A stretch of DNA of 64,000 nucleotides from Trichomonas vaginalis G3 (taxonomy: Eukaryota > Parabasalia > Trichomonadida > Trichomonadidae). The notes below the pieces were generated by a model, which was given only the letters and a program-made list of their open reading frames with translations, did not search any database and was not told the DNA's origin. The translations under genes were made by a program, and so were the position numbers. The stretch's first letter is position 1. The number at the start of each line of letters is the position of its first letter. The stretch lies in contig NC_067204.1 in NCBI RefSeq assembly GCF_026262505.1, positions 25,265,300 to 25,329,299 on the forward strand, read 5' to 3'. This document shows positions 50,628-60,305 of this stretch, piece after piece.

Positions 50628-51355
50628 CAACAATTTCATCAAAATAAAACATGACAGCTTGGTATTTAAATATAATTCAAAAAAAATTAAACAGTTTTAA
50701 CGAAATTTCCAGTGTTCAATCTAAATTATGATGAAGTACCAAGATCATTTATTAATTTCACAAATTCATCAATATGGAGATTAATTTTGAGAGAAAGTTG
50801 ATACATTTTTTCCCAAAATAATTTGAATAATTTGTGAAAATATTTCAAATCCGGATGAGCTCATCTATTTAGCATTAACAGACAAATTGGATCCTTTTAT
50901 TCATCCATACTTCGCTTACCTTGATTAATTTTTTTTATGAATTAGATTACTTGATTAAAAACAAAGATATTGGGGGTAAGATCACAATATCATATACTTT
51001 TTAATATTACAAGGAATAGCTCTCAAATATGTATCTAATGCTTTCAATTAATTTAAGGAATTAAAGAAGTTGGTATTTATGATGTCATATCTCTTCTATG
51101 TATCTTAAAGCTTAATTCAATTATTCATTTTGCTCATTATGATCGTAATGCTTATTTTTGAATTTCGAAACAAATTTTTTCAATAACATTTGAAAATAAC
51201 TGACACTTTTATCTGTTAACAATTTTTTCAAAGGTTTTGTAAGATGTTTTCGGAGAGAATTTCATTTCTAACATTATGGATTTATTGTTATTACGCAATA
51301 TTTTTTAAAAAGATTTTTGATTGTGCTATCGGAATATCATTCAATTATTTGTATC
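50628..51355. other. Intergenic, promoter side of the AP gene
   Basis: About 730 AT-rich bases. TATCATTCAATTATTTG directly before the AP start contains Inr-like TCAT and TCAA. No other feature. Confidence 0.4.
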
Positions 51356-53842
51356 ATGTCTCGTATGCAACAGACAGGAGAAATTTTAGAAATGACATCC
51401 AAACTTGCCTCACCTGAGCAGAGTGATCGCGATTTTGCTTTCAGCAGGCTTGTCACACTCGAAGCCCAGAATGTAGAGTGTGTTCAAGCTTATGCTAACT
51501 TTTGTGGTTATCGCTCTTCAGATCCAAAGGCAGAGATTCGTACACGACGCTTCATTGGCATCTTCAATGAGAGATACTTGGAAGCTCAACCCCAAATTTC
51601 AGATTTGGCCATTTCACAACTTCTTAACGAGTTCGAGAAGCCAGATCCACAACTCAAGGGTATTATTGTACGCCAGATTGGTAGACTTATTAATGATGGA
51701 AATGTCGAGAGACTTATTCCGATTGTAATGAGAGCCTGTTCTTCTGATGATCCATACGTAAGGAAGGCCTCTGCACTTTCTATTCTTGCTATCCATCAAT
51801 CACGTTCATCATTCCTCGAAAAATATAAATTAACTGCACAATTAAAGCGTTTAGTTGAAGATTCGAATCCTAATGTTGCAGCTAATGCTGTTTCAGCACT
51901 TAATGAAATCAACCAAACTCGCGATACTCCAATTTTCGAACCATCATTTTCAACAATTAACAATTTACTTGCATCCATTGACCAAACAACAGAATGGGCT
52001 CAAGTACAGATCCTAGATTATACCTGCAATTACAAGCCAGATAACGCCAATGACGCTCGAGGAATTATTTCTCGTGTAACATCTCGTCTTTCACATGCAA
52101 ATGCAGCAGTTGTCTTATCAGCAATCAGATGTTGCCTCCAGATGAACATTTACATTGACGATCCATCTAAAGTCCGTGAAACACTAACTAGAGTTGCTTT
52201 ACCATTAGTAACTTTACTTAATAACACAGCACCAGTTCAATATGCTGCCATCAAGTCCATCTTAATCTTATTACAGCACTACAAGAGACTTTTCTCAAGT
52301 GAAGTTTCGATCTTTTTCTGCAAATTTGATGATCCACCATACATCAAATTGGCCAAGCTTGACGTCATTCTTACACTCTGCAGTGCCGCAAATGTAGGAA
52401 AAGTACTTGAAGAACTCTACGATTACGCTCAACAAGCTGATGTTGAATTTGTTAGAAAATCTATAGCAGCTATTGGTAAAATTGCAATTACATTCGAAGC
52501 AGCAGCATCTTCATGTGTTGATAAGATTGTAGCTTTAGTTGACAACAAAATTGAATATGTTGTTCAGGAATGTATCGTTGTAGCGGCCGATATCTTCAGA
52601 AGATATCCATTCCAGTATCTTGGAATCCTTTCCAACATTTGTGGAGCTTTGGGATCGAAGCTTGATGATCATCGCGCAAAAGCAGCAATGGTATGGATTA
52701 TTGGCGAATACGCCGATAGAATTGGCAACGCTGGTGACTTGTTAGATGCCAATTTTATCGATGATTTCCTAGAAGATACTCCTGATGTTCAATTAGCTGT
52801 ATTAACTGCAGTTTTCAAGTACTTCTTGGTCAACCAAGAGGATGCTCAGGATATGTTCCAATCAGTAATTACTATGGCAACATCCCAAGTTGATAATCCT
52901 TCAATAAGAGACAGAGCATTTCAATATTACTGGTTAATCTCAGAATGTAGCGAATATGCTCAACAGGTTATCATGCCAGAACAAAAGCCACTCATTAAGG
53001 CTGAACTATACTCATGCGATGATGAATTGGTCAAATCATTAATTCCAAATATCGGAACTTTGGCAGTTTTATACAACAAGAGACCAGAAGAATTCGTTGA
53101 AAATGTCAAGATCATGACATCTATCGGTGATGATTTTAACGTTGTCTCATCTGGTTTTGAACTCCCAATTGTTGTTCAAGGAAAGTCGACAAACTCACTG
53201 GAAGTTAGAGGATCATTGATTATGATAGGTAAAGAGTCACAAATAGCTCTCAAAATCACAAATTTCAGTGAAAATTCAGACCAAATCAAAGATATCGCGT
53301 TCAACAAGAACATTTTCGGATTTGCACCAGAGCAAAACAACTTCGCGAAGGATGTTCAGTCCCAGAAATCGATTTCTTTGACAGTAACAATTGGCTTCGA
53401 TGCAAATTACATGGAAGGTGCTAGACCAACACCTAATTTGGACATTGCTATATTGACTAACTCACCTCAGCCATTGATATTCTCCGTTCCAATGAAACTG
53501 GAGACAATTTTGGTTACAGATAAAGATGGCGGCAAATTTACACGCGAAGAATTCGTCAAATTCAGGCAATCTCTTCCTCCATCAGCAGAGTTAACAACAT
53601 CAGTTGATAACGCAAGAGTTGACTCAATTCCTGTATCTAAGAACCAGTTAAATTCCAAGAGATTGTATTTCAATGCGAAAAAGGACACAACTGCTTATTT
53701 CTCAGGAAAAACGATCAAAGGCGAAAACCTTGTTGTTTTCCTTTCTTTCTCTGAAGGAGGAAAAGTTCAAGTTGGAATCAAGATGAGTGATTCAACAGTA
53801 GCATCTGTTATATTAGAACTCGTCAAATCTATTATCCAATAA
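51356..53842 (+). CDS. Beta-adaptin (AP-1/AP-2-type large subunit)
   Basis: 828 aa from the ATG at 51356 (MSRMQQTGEILEMTSKL). The trunk (about 1-580) is a HEAT/ARM solenoid with beta-adaptin landmarks: DPYVRKASALSILAIHQ, LDVILTLCSAANVGKVLEEL, VEFVRKSIAAIGKIAI, and MVWIIGEYADRIGNAGDLLDAN followed by VQLAVLTAVFKYFLV. A linker and a C-terminal ear-like beta domain follow (~615-828; SSGFELPIVVQGKSTNSLEVRG ...). The subunit would pair with a gamma or alpha adaptin to sort cargo into clathrin-coated vesicles at the Golgi, endosome or plasma membrane. Several Inr-like TCA elements precede the start; the ATG is picked because the conserved protein begins there. The stop is followed by AA (TAAA), matching a trichomonad polyadenylation signal. 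Confidence 0.9.
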   Translation: MSRMQQTGEILEMTSKLASPEQSDRDFAFSRLVTLEAQNVECVQAYANFCGYRSSDPKAEIRTRRFIGIFNERYLEAQPQISDLAISQLLNEFEKPDPQLKGIIVRQIGRLINDGNVERLIPIVMRACSSDDPYVRKASALSILAIHQSRSSFLEKYKLTAQLKRLVEDSNPNVAANAVSALNEINQTRDTPIFEPSFSTINNLLASIDQTTEWAQVQILDYTCNYKPDNANDARGIISRVTSRLSHANAAVVLSAIRCCLQMNIYIDDPSKVRETLTRVALPLVTLLNNTAPVQYAAIKSILILLQHYKRLFSSEVSIFFCKFDDPPYIKLAKLDVILTLCSAANVGKVLEELYDYAQQADVEFVRKSIAAIGKIAITFEAAASSCVDKIVALVDNKIEYVVQECIVVAADIFRRYPFQYLGILSNICGALGSKLDDHRAKAAMVWIIGEYADRIGNAGDLLDANFIDDFLEDTPDVQLAVLTAVFKYFLVNQEDAQDMFQSVITMATSQVDNPSIRDRAFQYYWLISECSEYAQQVIMPEQKPLIKAELYSCDDELVKSLIPNIGTLAVLYNKRPEEFVENVKIMTSIGDDFNVVSSGFELPIVVQGKSTNSLEVRGSLIMIGKESQIALKITNFSENSDQIKDIAFNKNIFGFAPEQNNFAKDVQSQKSISLTVTIGFDANYMEGARPTPNLDIAILTNSPQPLIFSVPMKLETILVTDKDGGKFTREEFVKFRQSLPPSAELTTSVDNARVDSIPVSKNQLNSKRLYFNAKKDTTAYFSGKTIKGENLVVFLSFSEGGKVQVGIKMSDSTVASVILELVKSIIQ

Positions 53843-54303
53843 ACATATATTTCTTTGATTTTTTTTAGTTAATTCAATAATTTTATTCATCCTATAGTTA
53901 TCTATACATCATAAAATTACACCATCCTTATTAAAAAAAATTATAAGGGTAGTAATTGAGTAGTTTAAGACAAGGTTCTTCGGAGACCTCTCATCGACTG
54001 AGAGAATTCGGAAGAACATTGTTCAAATAGAGTGATTATTCATCCGTGTACCATTATGGGCTATGGAACAGTTGTGTGGCAATTTGAAAATAAAAATATC
54101 TAAAAAAGATTGACTTAAAAATAAAATCCGAAACTTTTTCTATTCAATATTTCATAGACATCGGGTGAACTCCAATTCAGAGAGCTTAAAAATAAAAAAA
54201 AAGAAAAAAAAGGTCACTTTTTAAGGATTATTTCTAAAAAATCGTGCCACTTTGCAGAAAAATTTTAAATGAAATTCATCTTCGAATATATCAGAAAAAG
54301 TAA
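53843..54303. other. Convergent intergenic region with a strong hairpin
   Basis: About 460 bases. 53940-54090 is locally less AT-rich and contains the nested inverted repeat at 53975-54017. AAGGTCACTTTTTAAGG near 54209-54224 resembles a transposon end. No gene. Confidence 0.45.
53975..54017. repeat. Nested hairpin downstream of the AP gene
   Basis: Outer arms GTTCTTC (53975-53981) and GAAGAAC (54011-54017); inner arms CTCTCA (53988-53993) and TGAGAG (53999-54004) around TCGAC. It could be a structured RNA or a 3'-end signal. Confidence 0.55.
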
Positions 54304-55600
54304 TTATATATTTGCACCATGTGAAATAAGAAGTTCGGCTGTTGCTTTACTATTAAGTTGTGTTGCTATATGAAGAGCAGTTTCTCCATTTATATCTTTT
54401 TCATTGATATTTATACCATGTGAAATAAGAAGCTCGGCTATTTCTTTTCTGTAATAAAGTATTGCAATATGAAGAGCGGTTCTTCCTTCATTATCTTTTT
54501 CATTGATATTTGCACCATGTGAAATAAGAAGTTCGGCTGTTGCTTTACTATTAAGTTGTGTTGCTATATGAAGAGCAGTTTCTCCATTTATATCTTTTTC
54601 ATTGATATTTATACCATGTGAAATAAGAAGCTCGGCTATTTCTTTTCTGTAATAAAGTATTGCAATATGAAGAGCGGTTCTTCCTTCATTATCTTTTTCA
54701 TTGATATTTGCACCATATGAAATAAGAAGTTCGGCTGTTGCTTTACTATTATAATCAGCTGCAATATGAAGTGCTGTTTCTCCTTCATTATCTTTTTCAT
54801 TGATATTTGCACCAAATGAAATAAGAAGTTCGGCTGTTTCTGTACTATTATTATATGCTGCAATATGAAGAGCGGTTTTTCCAGTTTTACCTTTTTCATT
54901 GATATTTATACCATGTGAAATAAGAATTTCGGCTGTTTCTTTTCTATTCTCATATGCTGTAGTATGAAGAGTGGTTCTTCCTTCATTATCTTTTTCATTG
55001 ATTTTTATACCATGTGAAATAAGAATTTCGGCTGTTTCTTTTCTATTCTCATATGCTGTAGTATGAAGAGCAGTTTCTCCATTTATATCTTTTGCATTGA
55101 TATTTATGCCATGTGAAATAAGAATTTCGGCTGTTTCTTTTCTATTCTCATATGCTGTAGTATGAAGAGCAGTTTCTCCATTTATATCTTTTGCATTGAT
55201 ATTTATGCCATGTGAAATAAGAATTTCGGCTGTTTCTTTTCTATTCTCATATGCTGTAGTATGAAGAGTGGTTCTTCCTTCATTATCTTTTTCATTGATT
55301 TTTATACCATGTGAAATAAGAATTTCGGCTGTTTCTTTTCTATTCTCATATGCTGTAGTATGAAGAGCAGTTTCTCCATTTATATCTTTTGCATTGATAT
55401 TTATGCCATGTGAAATAAGAAGTTCGGCTATTTCTTTTCTATTATTATATGCTGCAAAATGAAGAGCGGTTCTTCCTTCATTATCTTTTTCATTGATTTT
55501 TATACCATATGAAATAAGAAGTTCGGCTGTTTCTATGTTACCATTATATGCTGTATAATGGAGAGCGGTTTGTCCATCATTATCTTTTTCATTGATGTTT
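54304..55600 (-). repeat. Homogenised 99-bp ankyrin-coding tandem repeat
   Basis: Thirteen 99-bp units with strong nucleotide identity. Two higher-order patterns appear: a 198-bp pair (LYYRKEIAELL / TQLNSKATAELL units) repeated twice at 54318-54713, and a run of nearly identical AYENRKETAEILISHGI units at about 54910-55400. Confidence 0.9.
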
Positions 55601-56507
55601 GCACCATTTGATAGGAAATATTCGCACAGAGATGGAATATTAAACATTCCAGAATTAATAAAACATTTGTTAACATCATTAGTTTGATCGAAACAAACTA
55701 AAAATGATTCAAGATTACGATACCATCCACAAGAAAATAAATCAATCTCTATATTGTATTCATTCATCAAGAATGCAACAAAGTCAATGTTGTGTGAAAT
55801 AATTGCATATTTCATGCATTCTTCTTCTGGTGTTTGATATTTCAAACATTCACTCATAATCTCTTGATTTCCGCCTAAAAATGAAAATTCAAGACATAAT
55901 TGAGTTATTTCTGAGCTGAATTTAGTTCTTAAGAACTTAAAACAATCAACTGCTCCATGATAACAACATAATTCAAGTAATGAATATCCTTTTTCAGAAT
56001 CTGGATATAAACTACTTTCAAGTTTTTGATCTTCATCAAATTCATCTCTTTCCGTGAATGAAATGAATCTTTCTATGTCATTATACATAATCGATCTGTA
56101 AATAGTACTTTCTGTATGAATATCCAGATTTTCTGAGTTAATTTCTTCGAAATTGGCAGATTTGTCTAATTTTATTCCATATTCTTTGTAAAACAGGAAG
56201 TTTGAAACAGAGTTAACAAAGTTCACCTCTGCCACATGATAATCATCAGATATGAGTTTGGCAAGATATAAATATGACTTTGTATAGCGATTATTATACG
56301 GAATGATATATAAAACATCTTCAATAATCTTTTTAGTGGGTATTTCTGTGAATCAATTAACTCTGTTTTGAGCATTTTGTAAATTTCTTTTAATTCTTCT
56401 TCTTTGTCCGTTTTCAGTTGATACAACGCAATAAACGAATCAATGTACTGCTTATTGATACTTCGCAGTTCGCCGTATTTATTTGGATGAATGTCTTGAT
56501 CGGACAT
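54304..56507 (-). pseudogene. Large DUF3447/ankyrin-repeat gene with one frame break
   Basis: The gene starts MSDQDIHPNKYGELRSI at 56507. The N-terminal helical module (DUF3447-type, trichomonad-specific) runs to about 55620, followed by 13 full and two partial 33-residue ankyrin repeats down to the stop at 54304. The frame changes once near 56330-56334, in a run of five Ts on the plus strand; one more base there would join the two parts into a ~734-residue protein with the usual family sequence. The long open part is 54304-56235 (643 codons). With a single homopolymer break and otherwise perfect conservation, sequencing error or strain polymorphism is as likely as true loss. Such proteins are very numerous in trichomonads; their role is unknown. 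Confidence 0.85.
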
Positions 56508-56970
56508 CAATAATTTTTTAAACGGACATATCTTCATTTTAACATGTTAACATCTTTTAAACTCATTAGAAGAAACAAATATTCTATTAGACATGCGAAA
56601 ATCAATGATCGGAAAGATTTCGGAAATAATTTCAGATCCAATTTAATTAAGCTTATAGGTATTAATTGACACAACAACAATAGAAAAGTCAAAAGCAATA
56701 GGATTTTCATCCAATAAACATAGTTAATTCAATAATTTTATTCTTCTAGTTATCAATACATCATAAAATTACCCAGAATTGAAATATTTTTAATAACAAA
56801 ACATTTTATGTTCTATAAATGCAATTAAATATTTGCTTGATTCAATATCAATGCAAGAATAAGGAAATTCTCCATTGTTGGCTGTGTGAAACACTGATAT
56901 TATAGAATATTCTTTTAATGATATTGAATCATGTCAATATGATATTATGACTATTTTTTATCGATTTATG
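56508..56970. other. Intergenic, divergent
   Basis: About 460 bases. From 56909 the sequence is homologous to 59197 onwards, marking the left edge of the tandem duplication that includes the glycine-rich genes. The rest shows nothing. Confidence 0.5.
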
Positions 56971-56980
56971 GCATCAAAAG
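56971..56980 (+). repeat. Left 10-bp target-site duplication of the Pack-MULE-like element
   Basis: GCATCAAAAG, repeated at 57814-57823. The single, unduplicated copy is at 59259-59268 in the sister locus. Confidence 0.92.
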
Positions 56981-57191
56981 GAGTGGGGGACAAACTCGCC
57001 CATTGTCACTTTTCATTAACCTTAAACTTGTAATTTTCATTATTTTTAATTAACCTTATTTCTTTCCCAATTCCTGATTTATTTTATTCACTTACTATTA
57101 AAAGTCACATTTTAATAAAATATAATAATTTATTTATAGCATTTTTTACTATACTGTAATAAAAAATTAATTATAATAAATTAAATGTTTA

Positions 57192-57599
57192 TTAAATCAA
57201 ATGTTTTCTTTGCAATAATATTTTTAATGTTGAGTAAACAATGTTGGGATCAAGTGTATCATTTTTCAGACCTTTCTGAACAGCTTCAAGCATACTGATG
57301 CATTCGACTTTTTTAAATTGTGTCATTTCTTCGAAATCTCTTGTGACTTTTTTGATAACTTTAACACTTCTCTCTGAATCCAGACCTTTAATTTGCAACT
57401 TAATCAGGAATGAAGGAACAACACTGGAATATAACTCGATGACAAGTTCATCGAGTCGAAGATTTGGTTGTACACCACTTGTATGTGCCGGATACCATTG
57501 TGTCAAATTTTTTCTGAAATTAACTTTAAAAGTACTAAGTAAGATCATGAGATATAGCAATATATGTTTAAACCAACTTATATTTTGGTTGTACACCAC
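57192..57599 (-). CDS. Reading frame inside the Pack-MULE-like element, possibly a captured gene fragment
   Basis: Up to 135 codons. The first ~45 residues come from the element's own duplicated segment. The remainder (RLDELVIELYSSVVPSFLIK ... ) looks like ordinary soluble protein: balanced composition, amphipathic helices, a Leu/Lys-rich end (STLKILLQRKHLI). This contrasts with chance frames in the region, which are Ile/Phe/Asn-rich. I do not recognise the donor gene. Best read as a host gene piece carried by the transposon; translation is unproven. Confidence 0.4.
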   Translation of the reverse strand: MVYNQNISWFKHILLYLMILLSTFKVNFRKNLTQWYPAHTSGVQPNLRLDELVIELYSSVVPSFLIKLQIKGLDSERSVKVIKKVTRDFEEMTQFKKVECISMLEAVQKGLKNDTLDPNIVYSTLKILLQRKHLI

Positions 57600-57668
57600 T
57601 TGTATGTGCCGGATACCATTGTGTCAAATTTTTTCTGAAATTAACTTTAAAAGTACTAAGTAAGATCA
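57469..57668. repeat. Internal ~82-bp direct duplication, period about 119
   Basis: The segment from GGTTGTACACCACTTGTATG to AAGTACTAAGTAAGATCAT occurs at about 57467-57549 and again at about 57586-57668, nearly identical. It lies within the 833-bp element next to its right third. Confidence 0.9.
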
Positions 57669-57813
57669 TTTATTTTTGCATAATATAATGCCAATATGGT
57701 TTCTTTTGATTTTATTTCATTTATAAGCAAATCAGATTTACCCAAAAACTCCACTCCATAAGCGTTCATTTGCTAAATTAAAAAGTGACAATGGGCTAGT
57801 CTGTCCCTTTCTC

Positions 57814-57823
57814 GCATCAAAAG
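57814..57823 (+). repeat. Right 10-bp target-site duplication of the Pack-MULE-like element
   Basis: GCATCAAAAG, matching 56971-56980. Confidence 0.92.
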
Positions 57824-57948
57824 TGTCATTTTTTTATAGTGCATCTCAAAAAGACATCAAAAGAAAAATCTCAAAATTAACATCAAATTCATTTCTTTAA
57901 ATCATGCACTATAATGGTATCCATTAAATTCCCAATATTTCGAAATAG

Positions 57949-58860
57949 AGAAAAAGTCGAAGTCCATTGCTTTCTTTCTTCGATGGAAGCATAATTGTTC
58001 TAAATGGTGTCCAATCCAAGGTATACAACACTTCATCAAATCCCCGCAAGCTTTATTTTGAGTACCCGTGCAGTGTTGCGACCGATTGTTATCCCTATGA
58101 AATATTATTTCGTCGAGGCATCTATTTACTAGAAGTCTGGGGTGCGCAAGGTTGTAATGTAACTAATAACAAACATGGCCCTTTGATAGAAGGTGGCACT
58201 GGCGGCCATTCCGCCGGTGTTTTCATTGCTAGAACCGATAGATTGCTTTATCTCCACCTTGGAGGAACTTCGAACACGACTCAAAACTATCTGGCGACCT
58301 ATAATGGCGGCGGCGCAGGCAACAATGATGGCGATGGTTGCGGTGGCGGCGCCTCTGATTTCCGAACTGAGAAAGGCGCTTGGAATGAAAACTTTGAATT
58401 CCGGATCCTCATTTCAGGGGGTGGCGGGAGCCCATATGGAAATGACTACATATATTATGGGGGAAAAGGCGGTGGCCTTAAAGGTGACTTTGATTCCACG
58501 AAAAGATCTGCAATAGGAAACCAAACTGGCTGCGAAGGTCCTGCAAACTCGCAATGCGGCAAACTCGGTATCGGTAAAGGAGGCTGGTGCGGAGCTGGCG
58601 GTGGGGGTAAATATGGTGGAGGAAATTATAAGATTGTGACTCCACAAACCGGAAGCGGTGGTGGTGGCGGGTCTGGAAGCATTGATGGCGTTGTTAACTA
58701 CAGTGTTTGGACAGCCATAACAGAGTTTTCAGATCATCATGGCCTAGGTACTGCTTCCATCACCATTATTAAATCAGGAGAACTTCTTTGTTCTAACATC
58801 ATATCTTATAGTCCATGGTTCATGACTCATCTGTTGTATATACATTTGTTTTCACCATAA
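57949..58860 (+). CDS. Glycine-rich (ALK/LTK-type GRD) protein, copy 1, start unresolved
   Basis: About 300 residues of open frame. The body has the glycine-rich fold seen in ALK/LTK receptors and a large trichomonad family: YEILFRRGIYLLEVWGAQGC, GGTGGHSAGVFIARTDRLLY, GGGASDFRTEKG, RILISGGGGSP, GGGGGSGSIDGV, with several Cys. The hydrophobic C terminus (LLYIHLFSP) could be a membrane anchor. No ATG lies in frame: an in-frame stop at 57946 precedes the first family residues, and the nearest ATG (57914, MVSIKFPIFRNREKVEVHCF) is in another frame that looks like the true N terminus. A shift near 57967-57980 would connect them. Copy 2 has the same arrangement. It may be a real gene with a sequence error or a frame-disrupted family member. 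Confidence 0.7.
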   Translation, partial: RKSRSPLLSFFDGSIIVLNGVQSKVYNTSSNPRKLYFEYPCSVATDCYPYEILFRRGIYLLEVWGAQGCNVTNNKHGPLIEGGTGGHSAGVFIARTDRLLYLHLGGTSNTTQNYLATYNGGGAGNNDGDGCGGGASDFRTEKGAWNENFEFRILISGGGGSPYGNDYIYYGGKGGGLKGDFDSTKRSAIGNQTGCEGPANSQCGKLGIGKGGWCGAGGGGKYGGGNYKIVTPQTGSGGGGGSGSIDGVVNYSVWTAITEFSDHHGLGTASITIIKSGELLCSNIISYSPWFMTHLLYIHLFSP

Positions 58861-59196
58861 TATCACTAAAACTATTGAAATTACTCCTTTAACTTGTTTC
58901 AAATATAATATCTTAAAACGAATAAATTGCAAATTACATATCATATCCCGCAACTTAAAAGTCAAAAATAAATCGAACAAGCCCTATATAATGTATTTCA
59001 TTTCTATATATTTTTTTTTGATATTCAAGTAAATAGAAATGATGAAAGCCATCTACACTACTAAATTATGTAAAATTCAAAACATTAATTATTGCTTTAA
59101 AATTTCAAAATCAGACAAAAAAAATTATATCAAATTTCTGTTGATAAAGAAGATCTATATCAATGATTAAGAATCACGTTGACTTTATAGTATAAC
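58861..59196. other. Spacer between the tandem glycine-rich genes
   Basis: About 340 AT-rich bases unique to this position; homology to the first unit resumes at 59197. Nothing recognised. Confidence 0.45.
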
Positions 59197-59258
59197 ATTC
59201 TTTTAATGATATTGAATCATGTCAATATAATAATATGACAATGTTTTATCGATTTATG

Positions 59259-59268
59259 GCATCAAAAG
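59259..59268 (+). other. Preserved empty target site of the Pack-MULE-like element
   Basis: GCATCAAAAG occurs once here, in sequence otherwise matching both flanks of the element at 56981-57813 (TTTATG before, TGTCATTTTTTTATAG after). It is the pre-insertion form of the site. Confidence 0.9.
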
Positions 59269-59393
59269 TGTCATTTTTTTATAGTGCATCTCAAAAAAAC
59301 ATCAAAAGAAAAATCTCAAAATTAACATCAAATTCATTTCTTTAAATCATGCACTATAATAATATCCATTAAATTCCCAATATTTCGAAATAG

Positions 59394-60305
59394 AGAAAAA
59401 GTCGAAGTCCATTGCTCTCTTTCTTCGATGGTAGCATTAAAGTTGTAAACGGCGACCAATCCAAAGTTTACGAAACTTCATCAAATCCCCGCAAGCTTTA
59501 TTTTGAGTACCCGTGCAGTGTTGCGACCGATTGTTATCCCTATGAAATATTATTTCGTCGAGGCATCTATTTACTAGAAGTCTGGGGTGCGCAAGGTTGT
59601 AATGTAACTAATAACAAACATGGCCCTTTGATAGAAGGTGGCACTGGCGGCCATTCCGCCGGTGTTTTCATTGCTAGAACCGATAGATTGCTTTATCTCC
59701 ACCTTGGAGGATCTTCAAGCACGACTCAGAACTTTCTGGCGACGTATAATGGCGGCGGCGCAGGAGTCAATGATGGCGATGGTTGCGGTGGCGGCGCCTC
59801 TGATTTCCGAACTAAGAAAGGCGCCTGGAATGAAAATTTTGAATCCCGCATCCTCATTTCAGGGGGTGGCGGTGGCTCATATGGAAATGATGAAATTTTT
59901 TATGGAGGGAAAGGTGGTGGCCTGAACGGCGGAACTGACTCCACGAAAAGATCCGCAATAGGAACCCAAACTGGCTGCGAAGGTCCTGCGAACTCGCAAT
60001 GCGGGAGGCTCGGTATTGGCCAAGGAGGCTGGTACGCCGCAAGTGGTGGAGGTAAATTCGGTGGAGGAAACTATAAGATTGTGACTCCGCAAACAGGAAG
60101 CGGTGGTGGTGGTGGGTCTGGAAGCATTGATGGTGTTGTTAACTACAGTGTTTGGACAGCCATAACAGAGTTTTCAGATCATCATGGCCCAGGCGCTGCT
60201 TCCATCACTGTTATCAAATTTTCTGAGCTTCTGTGTTCTAATATCATATCATATCTCCCACATCTCATGTTCCATCATTTTTATATATATCTATTTTCTC
60301 CATAA
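59394..60305 (+). CDS. Glycine-rich (ALK/LTK-type GRD) protein, copy 2, start unresolved
   Basis: Tandem duplicate of 57949-58860, with equal length to the stop and scattered substitutions (for example GKGGGLNGGTDSTKRSA against GKGGGLKGDFDSTKRSA). The same family motifs are present and the frame is open to the stop. As in copy 1, no ATG is in frame before the conserved sequence; the position of copy 1's out-of-frame ATG reads ATA here, so this copy lacks even that start. Substitutions fall across the whole gene without stops, which suggests that the body is still under constraint or that the duplication is recent. The C-terminal hydrophobic tail is longer here (HLMFHHFYIYLFSP). Confidence 0.68.
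   Translation, partial: RKSRSPLLSFFDGSIKVVNGDQSKVYETSSNPRKLYFEYPCSVATDCYPYEILFRRGIYLLEVWGAQGCNVTNNKHGPLIEGGTGGHSAGVFIARTDRLLYLHLGGSSSTTQNFLATYNGGGAGVNDGDGCGGGASDFRTKKGAWNENFESRILISGGGGGSYGNDEIFYGGKGGGLNGGTDSTKRSAIGTQTGCEGPANSQCGRLGIGQGGWYAASGGGKFGGGNYKIVTPQTGSGGGGGSGSIDGVVNYSVWTAITEFSDHHGPGAASITVIKFSELLCSNIISYLPHLMFHHFYIYLFSP

Larger units (their letters stand above)
56981..57813. mobile_element. 833-bp MULE-like element with a captured-looking coding segment
   Basis: Bounded by a 10-bp target duplication. Inverted ends of at least 33 bases: the left begins GAGTGGGGGACAAACTCGCC and the right, on the minus strand, GAGAAAGGGACAGACTAGCC; both go on as CATTGTCACTTTT. The start GAGTGGGGGA resembles the MULE start GAGTAGGGGT. 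There is no transposase. The interior has a 135-codon minus-strand frame and an ~82-bp direct duplication. The paralogous promoter at 59197-59410 lacks it exactly, so it inserted after, or into only one copy of, the tandem duplication. It lands three bases before an initiator-like TCATTTTTTT. Confidence 0.88.
56909..60305 (+). repeat. Tandem duplication covering promoter and glycine-rich gene
   Basis: Unit 1 (56909-58860, less the 833-bp insertion) aligns with unit 2 (59197-60305). The offset is 2288 bases before the insertion and 1445 after it; the difference, 843, equals 833 plus the 10-bp duplication. Confidence 0.9.
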
